From: Streptomyces sp. WAC 01529
GTDB lineage: Bacteria; Actinomycetota; Actinomycetes; Streptomycetales; Streptomycetaceae
DNA: 64,000 nucleotides
NCBI RefSeq assembly: GCF_003945545.1
Contig: NZ_CP029617.1
Coordinates: 6,971,001-7,035,000 of the forward strand
Reading direction: 5' to 3'
Shown: positions 8,019 through 15,275 of the stretch, piece by piece
Layout: the number at the start of each line of letters is the position of its first letter
Position numbering within the stretch: position 1 is the stretch's first letter
The notes under the pieces: generated by a model
Database searches by the model: none
What the model was told of the DNA's origin: nothing
The model's input: the letters and a program-made list of their open reading frames with translations, nothing else
Made by a program: the position numbers and the translations under genes

Positions 8019-8539
8019 GTCATCGGCTCCATACGGGTCGCTCGGGCAACAGGTGCCACCCCATCTACGCCCGCCCACAGCCGCCTCGGGCCCCCGGCCG
8101 CCGAGGACGCCGTGGGGCGGGAGGATGCGGCGCACAACCAGGCTGCGCCTCCCGCCCAACGGACTGGGCGGCCCCGGGCAGTGCCGCCACGCCGGGCACC
8201 GGCCGCCTCCCGGCCGATTCCGCCTGCGGGGAGGGCGGGGGCAAGTCGCGGAGCCAGAAGGTGGGACCGCGGCCACCTGCAGGCCCCGGCACTGCTGTTC
8301 CCGCTCTGCGGACCGGCACCCCAAGTTGCCGTTGCAGTCCGCGGGAGCCGGGCGGCCGAGCCGATCACCGGCCGCGACCAGATGCGCAGCTTCGGCCCTG
8401 CCAGGCCACTTCCGCGCCACATTCCTCGAAAGGCTCCTCGATGATCCGTGCTACGCGCCGCGCCGGTGTGCGGTCCGCCGCCAGTGACACCCCGTGGACC
8501 GCGTGCGGTGGTCGGGGCGAGTACCGCTCGCCCCGCCGG
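8019..8539. other. Gene-poor stretch in module B
   Basis: Open frames exist on both strands but their translations are low-complexity (Arg/Pro/Gly) with no recognisable motif. I see nothing I can name here. Confidence 0.4.
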
Positions 8540-8974
8540 TTACGCGCAGTTATGGCCCTCCGGGATGGCGAAGCAGCGGGGCTGCCAGCTGGTCCAATAG
8601 CCGTTGGAGTGGCGCACACGGGCCCAGTCGTTGCCGTCCGAGCCGGTGGCGATGATGTAGAGGAGCGAAGTGCTGTTCTCCTGCTCAGGGGTCGCGTAGA
8701 TGCGGCTCTGGACCCACCCGCCCATGGACATCCAGCCGTTCCAGGATCCGTCGGACCTGGTCCAGTTCGTCCACACCGCGTGATCGGCACCGACGACGAA
8801 CTCCTCCTTCGTCCCGTTGGCGAATCTCATGGTCGAGACGCCGTACTCACAGATGTATGTCTGCCCCTTGGTCGAGCAGTAGGTCGCCGCCTGTGCCGGC
8901 GACGCCGCGACCCCCACCCCCGCGAAAGCGGCCAAAGCCGCGACTGTCGCGAGGGCACTCTTGAATCCGCGCAT
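8540..8974 (-). CDS. Small secreted protein, beta-rich, lectin-like repeats
   Basis: A 144-residue precursor. I chose ATG 8974 because AAAGGA sits 8 nt upstream; ATG 8980 is too close to it. Residues 1-29 are a Sec signal peptide (ALATVAALAAFAGVGVAASPAQA) with an Ala-x-Ala cleavage site. The mature part has two similar motifs, DHAVWTNWTRSDGSWNGWMSMGG and GNDWARVRHSNGYWTSWQ, of the kind found as blades in PLL-like or tectonin-like propellers. One or two blades could not close a propeller, so it would need to oligomerise or have another fold. The four Cys residues suggest disulphides. Its function is unknown. Confidence 0.65.
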   Translation of the reverse strand: MRGFKSALATVAALAAFAGVGVAASPAQAATYCSTKGQTYICEYGVSTMRFANGTKEEFVVGADHAVWTNWTRSDGSWNGWMSMGGWVQSRIYATPEQENSTSLLYIIATGSDGNDWARVRHSNGYWTSWQPRCFAIPEGHNCA

Positions 8975-9290
8975 GTCCATATTCCTTTGCCGAGTGGCGT
9001 GGTCATGTCGGGGAGCAGGAAGAACCAACCCCCCTGCCACCCGACGTGGATATCCTCGCCCTCTCCTCTAACGTCCCACTGGCGTTTCGCTTACGTCCTC
9101 GAGATGGAGGGCGGCCTGCCGCAAGCCAGCAAACCGCTTGTGCGATACAGAGCCGGCTACACCCTCGCCGTACTGGACCGCATCCTCAGCGAGGACCCAT
9201 CACAGCCGGGACTCCTGAAGGCCCAAGCCGACAAGGTCACAGACCCCACGGGCCGCATTCCGACGCCGCGAGGGCCCGTGACGGTCGAGT
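8975..9290. other. Region between the secreted protein gene and the PIN remnant
   Basis: The first 60 bp probably hold the promoter of the secreted protein gene. The rest, from about 9110, reads on the + strand as VLDRILSEDPSQPGLLKAQADKV in a frame different from the PIN remnant that follows. It is probably the decayed upstream part of that gene. Confidence 0.4.
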
Positions 9291-9497
9291 CTCTTCGATC
9301 CCCCCGGCCATCAAAGGCTTCCCATCACTGATGACGAAATCGTCGACAGAGCTGTGGCAGCTCAGACATTGGCGGGCAGCCCAGTCACCCTGATCACCTA
9401 CGACACCGGACAGGCCATGCGAGGACGCGCAGCCGGCCTCAAGGTGTGCAAGCTCAGGCTCGAACTCGGGGAAGAGCCTCCCTCGAACCAGAAGTAG
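9291..9497 (+). pseudogene. PIN-domain protein, C-terminal remnant
   Basis: From 9291 the frame reads LFDPPGHQRLPITDDEIVDR, then AVAAQTLAGSPVTLITYDTG, and ends GLKVCKLRL...NQK at TAG 9495. LPITDDEIVDRA and VTLITYDTGQAMRGRAAGLKV match the last half of PIN (PilT N-terminal) nuclease domains, including the Asp of the YDTG motif. There is no start codon, and the upstream continuation lies in another frame, so the gene is truncated and frameshifted. Intact relatives are single-strand RNA nucleases, some acting as toxins. Confidence 0.65.
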
Positions 9498-9561
9498 CCA
9501 ACGCCTGTGGCACGCCGACAGCGTCCTCGTGAGCGGTCACTTTCTCCCCAGTCGGAATCGG

Positions 9562-9936
9562 TCAGCGATTCCTCCGAAGAGGGCTTCGGCAGCGTCGACG
9601 TGGGCGGCGTTGCGCTGGCCCCGCTCTGCCGGGTCGAGCCCAAAACCGTCCCAGGGCCGAGCCGTACTGCTCATCCAGGCCCAGCATCACCGCAGGGGGC
9701 CGCTCCCGATAAGCGACGAACGATGGCACATTCCGCACCCCCTCAGACGTGTTGCAACTGGTGCACAGCAGGCCCCGCACGAGACCAGTCCGGTGACAGT
9801 GGTCGACCAGTAGCCGCTCAGGGTGCGCGCTGCACATCGCGCAGGCGCCAGCTTGCCAACGCCGGACCGCCTGCGTGGCAGAAAGGTGCACTGGCACCTC
9901 TTTGCCGGGGACCCTCCATGTGTGGCAAGACGGCAC
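9562..9936 (-). CDS. Endonuclease VII-like HNH protein
   Basis: A 124-residue protein from GTG 9936. Residues 33-67 form the treble-clef core of recombination endonuclease VII: CAMC, then LLVDHCHRTGLVRGLLCTSCN, with two CxxC zinc knuckles and the catalytic DHCH. A C-terminal FVAYRERPPAVMLGL helix resembles other Streptomyces proteins of this type. The family cleaves branched or nicked DNA and is common on phages and plasmids. It sits in module B between two decayed genes and its last 30 residues are Arg-rich and poorly conserved, so it may be partly degraded. I saw no good ribosome binding site. Confidence 0.65.
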   Translation of the reverse strand: MPSCHTWRVPGKEVPVHLSATQAVRRWQAGACAMCSAHPERLLVDHCHRTGLVRGLLCTSCNTSEGVRNVPSFVAYRERPPAVMLGLDEQYGSALGRFWARPGRAGPAQRRPRRRCRSPLRRNR

Positions 9937-9986
9937 TCCCTGGCGATCGAAGGTCTCGGCTTCCGAGAAGGTCAGCCGGCCCCGCG

Positions 9987-10277
9987 TTACGCCTCCCAGC
10001 CACTCGCGCTCGACTGCTTCTCGACGGCCAGCAGCGTCTCGCCGCTTGCGTCGGCAACGGTGGAATGCAGCATGACCTGCGACTTCGTGGCCCTGATCTC
10101 CACCAGTTGACGCGGTCGGACCTTGCGGGCCGGGACCGAGTAGAGGTTCCCGCCGAAGGCGACCAGGCAGTCCTTGCCGACCGGCCGCAGATGACGTTCG
10201 GCCACCAGATACGGAGTGGGGGGCAACGCGACATTGGGCGACTTACCAAACACCCCAGACGGGATAAAACGCTCTTT
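9987..10277 (-). pseudogene. IS21-family IstA transposase, C-terminal remnant
   Basis: The minus strand reads TPYLVAERHLRPVGKDCLV, then AFGGNLYSVPARKVRPRQLV, EIRATKSQVMLHSTV and DASGETLLAV, ending at 9987. This is the Mu-type C-terminal beta-barrel domain of IstA transposases. The catalytic DDE core and the IstB partner are absent. The frame is open leftwards from the kinase N-terminus, so the two are fused into one 144-codon frame by the insertion. Together with the CTGAGA repeats at 6466-6596 it suggests that an IS21-like element once spanned part of this island. Confidence 0.75.
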
Positions 10278-10421
10278 CAGCAGCGCCGCCGCGACGACCC
10301 CGTCGGGGTGCGCCACCGCGCCGCCGCCCGCCAGCGCCTTCACCGCGGCGAGCGCCAGCAGGCCCACGAGGAGGGCGTGCAGACAGAGGCGGAGGGGGAG
10401 GGTGGTGGGAGTGCGGGGCAT
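10278..10421 (-). pseudogene. Sensor histidine kinase, 5' fragment
   Basis: The first 48 codons (ATG 10421 to CTG CTG at 10278) read MPRTPTTLPLRLCLHALLVG, then LLALAAVKALAGGGAVAHPD and GVVAAALL, the first membrane helix of a sensor kinase. Joining 10278 directly to 4530 gives GVVAAALL-TAAVYAAGTLSPAV in the same frame, continuous with the membrane domain of the fragment at 3453-4533. The insertion therefore lies after codon 48. The gene is divergent from the ABC exporter at 10603, the usual layout for a kinase that controls an adjacent exporter. Confidence 0.9.
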
Positions 10422-10505
10422 GGTGTCGGGTCCTGGCGCGATGGGATGGGGTGGTGCGGGGTGGCGGAGACCCTTCCACCGTACGGGCCCCCTTCCTCAC
10501 CCCCG

Positions 10506-10521
10506 TCAACCAAAAGGTTGA
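10506..10521. promoter_or_regulatory. TCAACC-AAAA-GGTTGA palindrome between kinase and ABC exporter
   Basis: A perfect 6-bp inverted repeat with an AAAA centre lies 82 bp upstream of the permease start and 85 bp upstream of the kinase start. Placement suits the binding site of the response regulator that is now deleted. Confidence 0.45.
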
Positions 10522-10602
10522 ACCCCGGCCCCCTACTTCGATTCGGGTGAACCGTGCTGTGGCGCGATGCCCGCCCCGCACGTGTGGCCGCAGGGTGGGG
10601 GC

Positions 10603-11688
10603 ATGTTCGTCGCGTGGAGAGACCTGCGGTTCGCCAAGGGGCGGTTCGCCCTGATGGGAGCCGTCGTCGTGCTGATCACCCTGCTCGTGGGTCTGCTGTC
10701 CGGGCTGACCGCCGGGCTGGCCAGGGAGAACACCTCGGCCATCACGGGGCTGCCCGCCGACCACCTGGCGTTCGCCGCGCCACCCGACGGCCAGTCCGTC
10801 TCCTTCACCAACTCCCTGGTGGAACAGCGCGCCTGGGACGAGTGGGCCGCGCGCCCCGGCGTGCGGTCCGCGCATCCGATCGGCATCAGCACCCTCAACG
10901 CCACCGCGGGCGACCGCTCGGCCGCGGTCTCCGCCTTCGGCGTCGAGCCCGGCTCCGGGATCGCCCCCGACGGGGTCGCGGCAGGGCGGGCGGTCCTCTC
11001 CGAGAAGGCCGCCGAGGATCTCGGCGCCCGCGTCGGTGACCGGGTCCGGCTCGGCGGCGGTGCCGTCGAGGAGCGGGTCGCGCGGGTCGCGTCCGACGCC
11101 TCGTACAGCCATACGCCCGTCGTGTGGGTCTCCCTCGCCGACTGGCAGCGGCTCGGGCACCGGGGCACGTCCGTGGACCAGCAGGCGACGGTGATCGCGC
11201 TTCGGACCAGCGGCGGGGTCGACCTGGCGGCCGGGGACCGGGCCGCGGGCACCGAGACGAAGTCGCTCGACGGCGCGCTCTCCGCGATCGGCTCGTACAA
11301 GGCCGAGAACGGGTCCCTTCAGTTGATGCGGGGGTTCCTGTTCGTGATCTCGGCGCTGGTCATAGGGGCGTTCTTCACCGTGTGGACGATTCAGCGGGGC
11401 GCCGACATCGCCGTACTGAAGGCGTTGGGGGCCTCCACGCCGTATCTGCTGCGGGACGCGCTGGGGCAGGCCGTGGTGATGCTCGTCGCCGGTACGGCGG
11501 TGGGGACCGGGATCGCGGCGGCGGTGGGCGGGGCCATCAGCGGCGGCGACGTCCCGTTCGTCCTGGAACCCGGCACCGTGCTGTGGCCTGCGGGCGTGAT
11601 GATCGGGCTCGGGGTGGCCGGGGCGGGGCTGGCCGTGCGGCGGATCACTGCGGTTGATCCGCTGGTGGCGCTGGGGAGCGCGCGATGA
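10603..11688 (+). CDS. ABC exporter permease, FtsX-like
   Basis: A 361-residue membrane protein starting at ATG 10603 behind GGGTGGGGG. Topology is MacB/FtsX type: one N-terminal helix (FALMGAVVVLITLLVGLLSG), a large extracytoplasmic loop of about 220 residues, then three helices from about residue 245 (FLFVISALVIGAFFTVWTI; LGQAVVMLVAGTAVG; and the C-terminal VMIGLGVAGAGLAV). It overlaps the ATPase gene by 4 bp and works with it. Such two-gene exporters next to a NarL-type two-component pair often give antibiotic or lipid efflux. Here the regulators are broken, so expression may be constitutive or lost. Confidence 0.9.
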   Translation: MFVAWRDLRFAKGRFALMGAVVVLITLLVGLLSGLTAGLARENTSAITGLPADHLAFAAPPDGQSVSFTNSLVEQRAWDEWAARPGVRSAHPIGISTLNATAGDRSAAVSAFGVEPGSGIAPDGVAAGRAVLSEKAAEDLGARVGDRVRLGGGAVEERVARVASDASYSHTPVVWVSLADWQRLGHRGTSVDQQATVIALRTSGGVDLAAGDRAAGTETKSLDGALSAIGSYKAENGSLQLMRGFLFVISALVIGAFFTVWTIQRGADIAVLKALGASTPYLLRDALGQAVVMLVAGTAVGTGIAAAVGGAISGGDVPFVLEPGTVLWPAGVMIGLGVAGAGLAVRRITAVDPLVALGSAR

Positions 11689-12419
11689 AATCGACGAAAC
11701 AGTCGTTGCTGCTTGAGGGTGTGACGCTGACGTACCCAGATGGCGCGGGGCGGCTCACCGCGCTGGACGGCGTGGGGATCGAGGTGCCCGCAGGCACCCT
11801 GACCGCGGTCGTGGGGCCCTCCGGATCCGGCAAGTCCAGCCTGCTCGCCGTCGCGGCGACGCTGGTCACGCCCGATAGGGGGCGGGTCGTGGTGGACGGC
11901 GTGGAGACGGGGACGCTGAGCCGCTCCGAGAAGGCGGAGCTGCGGCGCCGACGCCTGGGCATCGTCTTCCAGCAGCCGAATCTGCTGGCTTCGTTGACGG
12001 CGGTGGAGCAGTTGGAGCTGATGGCCCACGTGGATGGCCGGCGCCACCGCGTCGCACAAGTGCGGGAGCGAGCAAGGGAGTTGCTGGACGCGGTGGGGCT
12101 CTCCGGGGAGGCGGGCCGGCGCCCGCACCAGTTGTCCGGCGGCCAGCGCCAGCGGGTGGGGATCGCCCGGGCACTGATGAACGACCCCGCGGTGCTGCTG
12201 GTCGACGAGCCGACCAGCGCGTTGGACCATGAACGGGGAGCGGCGGTGCTGGCGCTCCTGGCAGACCTCACGAGGAAGACGGACACGGCAACGGTGCTGG
12301 TCACACACGACAGGGCGGGCCTCGCGGTGGCGGATCGGGTGGTGGGGATGGCGGACGGAAGACTGGGCCCGGACCCGGACCCGGACCCGGACCCGGAGCC
12401 GGGGCCGGGGCCGGCGTAG
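11685..12419 (+). CDS. ABC exporter ATP-binding protein, MacB/LolD type
   Basis: A 244-residue ATPase. Walker A is GPSGSGKSS near residue 46, the signature LSGGQRQRVGIARAL near 150, and Walker B VLLVDEPTSALDH near 170, with the H-loop VTHDRAGLA near 207. All catalytic parts are present. The C-terminus ends in a GPDPDPDPDPEPGPGPA tail encoded by a run of GGACCC hexamers at about 12370-12405. The tail is not part of the fold and probably varies by slippage. It energises the FtsX-like permease encoded just upstream. Confidence 0.92.
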   Translation: MKSTKQSLLLEGVTLTYPDGAGRLTALDGVGIEVPAGTLTAVVGPSGSGKSSLLAVAATLVTPDRGRVVVDGVETGTLSRSEKAELRRRRLGIVFQQPNLLASLTAVEQLELMAHVDGRRHRVAQVRERARELLDAVGLSGEAGRRPHQLSGGQRQRVGIARALMNDPAVLLVDEPTSALDHERGAAVLALLADLTRKTDTATVLVTHDRAGLAVADRVVGMADGRLGPDPDPDPDPEPGPGPA

Positions 12420-12765
12420 GCGCGGTCGCCCAGGGCGGGGTCTGGGGGGCGTCTGGCGGGGGCGCCGGTTGCCTTGGACGGGAGCTGGGGGGACCTGGCA
12501 GGGCTCGGCGGCACCCGGCGGGGCTCGGCGGGCCTAGGCGGGGCCCTGCGGAACCCGGCGGGCCAGGCGGGACGCTCCGGGCTAGGCAGGACCCTGCGGG
12601 ACCTGGCGGCACCCAACGGGCCGGGCCGGACCCCCATGCCCCTACCTCACCCCCCCCACGCGGGGTGAACGGGTGGGTGGGTGGGAGGCATCCGCCGCGA
12701 AGCGGCGGGAAAGAAGCACCCGCGACGGCGAGAAAGAGCCGCACCCCCCGCCTCCAAAGGCCCCC
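12420..12765. other. Convergent intergenic region: degenerate repeats, G4 motif, hairpin
   Basis: No gene seen. From 12480 to 12640 the sequence is a series of degenerate 12-16-bp repeats on the theme CCTGCGGGACCCGGCGGG. GGGTGGGTGGGTGGG at 12671-12685 is a perfect four-tract G-quadruplex motif with single-T loops. A terminator hairpin follows at 12692-12708. Confidence 0.6.
12692..12708. terminator. Short GC hairpin between convergent ABC and MMPL genes
   Basis: CCGCCGC-GAA-GCGGCGG forms a 7-bp stem with a stable GAA loop, next to the G4 motif. It probably terminates one or both converging transcripts. Confidence 0.55.
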
Positions 12766-14940
12766 TCAGCCCCGCCCCCGACGCCCCCCATACCCCCCGC
12801 GCCCCCGCGCATGAAGCGGCCACCACAAGCCCCGCCCAAAGACCGCGGCAACCGCGGGAACCAGCACCAGCGAGAGAACCATCGCCGAGAGCATGATGCC
12901 CAGCGCCATCGCGAACGCCATCTGCTCGCTCCCCGGACTCGTCGCCAGCGTCGCGAAGGACCCGGCCAGCACAAGACCGGCCGTGGCGATGGCCGGCGCC
13001 GTGTGCCGGACCGCGCGGGCGACGGCCGCGCGCGCCGGGCCGGGGCGCCGCATCTCCTCCCGGATCCGGTCGGCGATCAGGATGTTGTAGTCCGTGCCCA
13101 GCGCCACCACGAAGAGGAACAGCACCAGAGGGAGAGTGAAGTTGACGCCCGGTTCGCCGAGCGCGTGCTGGAAGAGCAGCGTGGCCGCACCGAGCGTCGC
13201 GGCGAAGCAGAGGCCGACGGAGAGCATGAGGACGACCGGCGCGAGCAGGCTGCGCAGGAGCAGCAGCAGGATCAGCGCGATCAACGCGGCCGCGACCGGG
13301 AACACGATCCTCAGATCGTGGTCGACGGCGGTGGAGATGTCGGCGAAGATCGCCGCGGTCCCGCCCACGTACGCCGTCGTCCCGGCGGGCGCGAGCCGGC
13401 CGGCCACGTCCCGCACCGGCCCCGAGGCCAGGTCGCGGGCCCGCTGGCTCTGCGGATCGGAGGTCAGGTAGACGTCGATCCGGGCGGCACGGCGGTCCTC
13501 GCTCAGGACCGTCCGCGCCACCTTGCCCACGCCCTTGACCTGGGCGAGCCCTCGGGAGAGACCGCTCAGCCGGTCGGCGATGAGGGGGGAGCCGTTCTTG
13601 GCGGTGACGAAGACGCTCGTCGGATCCGACACCCCGGCGGGCAGCGCCCGGGAGATCTCCGCGGCGGTGACCGCGGCGGAAGTGCGGTCACCGGTGTCGC
13701 TCCGGCCGTAGTCCATACGTATGCCCGCCATCCCCGCGGTCAGCGCGGCGAGCAGGGCGACGGCGGCCGTCAGCATCGTCAGCGGTCGCCGCGTGACCAG
13801 CGCGCCGAGGCGGGCGGCGCGGCCCCCGTCCGGCTTGTGGAGCAGGGTGCGGGAGGGCCAGAACATCTTGCGTCCGGCGGCCGCGAGCAGCGCGGGCAGC
13901 AAAGTGAGGCTGCCGACCAGCATCACCAGGACCGCGGCGGCGATCGCCGGGCCCAGCGAGCGGAACTGCCCGAAGGTCGCGAGGCCCAGCGTGGCGAAGG
14001 CGGCCACGATGGTCAGCGCCGCCGAGGTGATCGCGGTCCCCACCCGGGCGGACACCTGCGCGGCCGCCTCGCGGGCGGACTGTTCGGGCCGGTCGCGCAG
14101 GTGCTCGCGGAAGCGGAACAGCAGGAACAGCAGGTAGTCGATGCCGATGCCGAGCAGGACGACGTTGATCAGGTCCGGCGTACTCGCGTCGAGCTTGTGG
14201 CCGGTGAGCAGCGCGGCGCCCACGACGGCCCCCGCCGCCACGCCGCCGATGACGGCGACCGCGAGCAGCGGCAGCACGGCCGCCAGCACGCTGCGGAACA
14301 CCAGCACGTTGAGCAGGATGATGAACCCCATGACGAGGGCGCTGCCGACCTTCGACGCGGTCTCGTGGGAGTCGGTGGTGTCGACGGTCTCGGCGAGGCT
14401 CCCGGTGAAGCCCGTGCGCAGGCCGGCTTCCGAGAACTGTGTCCTGGCGGCGTCCCGGAAGGCCCGGTACACGCCCTGGACCCCCTTGTCCGAGGGGTTT
14501 CCGACCAGTTGGACGGAGAGCAGTTGGAAACTCCGGTCCGGTGCCGTCATCGCGGGGGCGACCCGGGGCGTCTGGGAGCGGTCCGGGACCATGAAGTCGG
14601 GGAGGTCGTCCTCCCTCGGCATCACCACCCGGCGCTGGCCCAGCTCCTTCGCCTCGGTCCCGACCCGCTTCCGGTCGGCGGCGGTGAGCGCCTCCCCGTC
14701 GGACCGGCCGACCAGCACCGTCACCGTGGTGGCGTCGGGCTTCTCGCCGAACTGCTCCTGGGCGATGTGCAGCGCGGCGGCCGAGTCGTACTCACGGGGC
14801 AGGAAGTCCCCGGTCCGGTGCTGGGTGACGCGGGCGGTCAGCGTCGGGGCGAGGGCGCTCAGCGCGACGGCCAGCATCACCCAGACGACGATGACCTTCC
14901 ACGGGTGTCTGGTGGAGTAACCGGTCAGGGCGCGGATCAC
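12766..14940 (-). CDS. MMPL-family RND transporter
   Basis: A 724-residue protein of normal MMPL length. There is an N-terminal helix (WKVIVVWVMLAVALSAL) and a first porter loop of about 150 residues. Helix groups follow (LINVVLLGIGIDYLLFLLF, VMLVGSLTLLPALLA), then a second porter loop and a C-terminal group (LGTDYNILIADRIREE, MVLSLVLVPAVAAVFG). GIGIDYLLF and GTDYNILI are the two Asp-Tyr motifs used for proton coupling in helices 4 and 10. Family members export lipids or small molecules. The gene is divergent from a sensor kinase gene at 15276, which probably controls it. A Gly-rich tail ends the protein. Confidence 0.93.
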   Translation of the reverse strand: MIRALTGYSTRHPWKVIVVWVMLAVALSALAPTLTARVTQHRTGDFLPREYDSAAALHIAQEQFGEKPDATTVTVLVGRSDGEALTAADRKRVGTEAKELGQRRVVMPREDDLPDFMVPDRSQTPRVAPAMTAPDRSFQLLSVQLVGNPSDKGVQGVYRAFRDAARTQFSEAGLRTGFTGSLAETVDTTDSHETASKVGSALVMGFIILLNVLVFRSVLAAVLPLLAVAVIGGVAAGAVVGAALLTGHKLDASTPDLINVVLLGIGIDYLLFLLFRFREHLRDRPEQSAREAAAQVSARVGTAITSAALTIVAAFATLGLATFGQFRSLGPAIAAAVLVMLVGSLTLLPALLAAAGRKMFWPSRTLLHKPDGGRAARLGALVTRRPLTMLTAAVALLAALTAGMAGIRMDYGRSDTGDRTSAAVTAAEISRALPAGVSDPTSVFVTAKNGSPLIADRLSGLSRGLAQVKGVGKVARTVLSEDRRAARIDVYLTSDPQSQRARDLASGPVRDVAGRLAPAGTTAYVGGTAAIFADISTAVDHDLRIVFPVAAALIALILLLLLRSLLAPVVLMLSVGLCFAATLGAATLLFQHALGEPGVNFTLPLVLFLFVVALGTDYNILIADRIREEMRRPGPARAAVARAVRHTAPAIATAGLVLAGSFATLATSPGSEQMAFAMALGIMLSAMVLSLVLVPAVAAVFGRGLWWPLHARGRGGYGGRRGRG

Positions 14941-15275
14941 GATGTCCTCCGGCGGACGGAACGGGCAGCTGACGGAACAGGCTGCGGAGGGATCAGGCGG
15001 CGGATGGAACGGGGCTGCCGACGTCTGCCGGGAAGTGGCTCCCGGCCGGTCTCAAGACCATCACCGGGAGGGGGTGCCGGGCGTCGTGGCAGCGGATGAT
15101 CCGGACCGGGGCCCTGGGTCCTGCCCCGACCCGCGACCAGGACCCTGGTCCTGGTCGAGGGCCTGCCCCCGCCGACAACCAGGACCCGCGAACCGTCGCC
15201 GCCACGCCCGCTGTGCAACCCTGGCCCCCGGGCCGCGAGCCCGGACACAGGGGGAAGGACTCGGGGGGAGCAGAG

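Larger units (their letters stand above)
6649..10277. mobile_element. Module B: inverted-repeat-bounded insertion with IS5-type transposase
   Basis: The left end, AAAGAGCGTTTTATCCCGTC at 6649-6668, is matched by its exact complement at 10258-10277. The similarity continues inward to GGTGTTTGG with two or three mismatches, giving about 32-bp inverted repeats. The left edge is 3 bp from module A and the right edge abuts CAG. The content is a mosaic: a broken IS5-type transposase, an unknown small gene, a secreted protein, a PIN remnant, an endonuclease VII-like gene and an IstA remnant. At 3.6 kb it is too long for a simple IS5 element, so it may be a composite or an IS that collected other insertions. 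Confidence 0.65.

Noticed and set aside
9987..10421. A genuine 144-residue gene
   Set aside because: The N-terminal third is the kinase start and the rest an IstA remnant; the border coincides with the inverted repeat of module B.
12370..12405. GGACCC tandem repeat as a CRISPR or microsatellite locus
   Set aside because: It is inside the ABC ATPase gene and encodes an Asp-Pro tail; there are no spacers.
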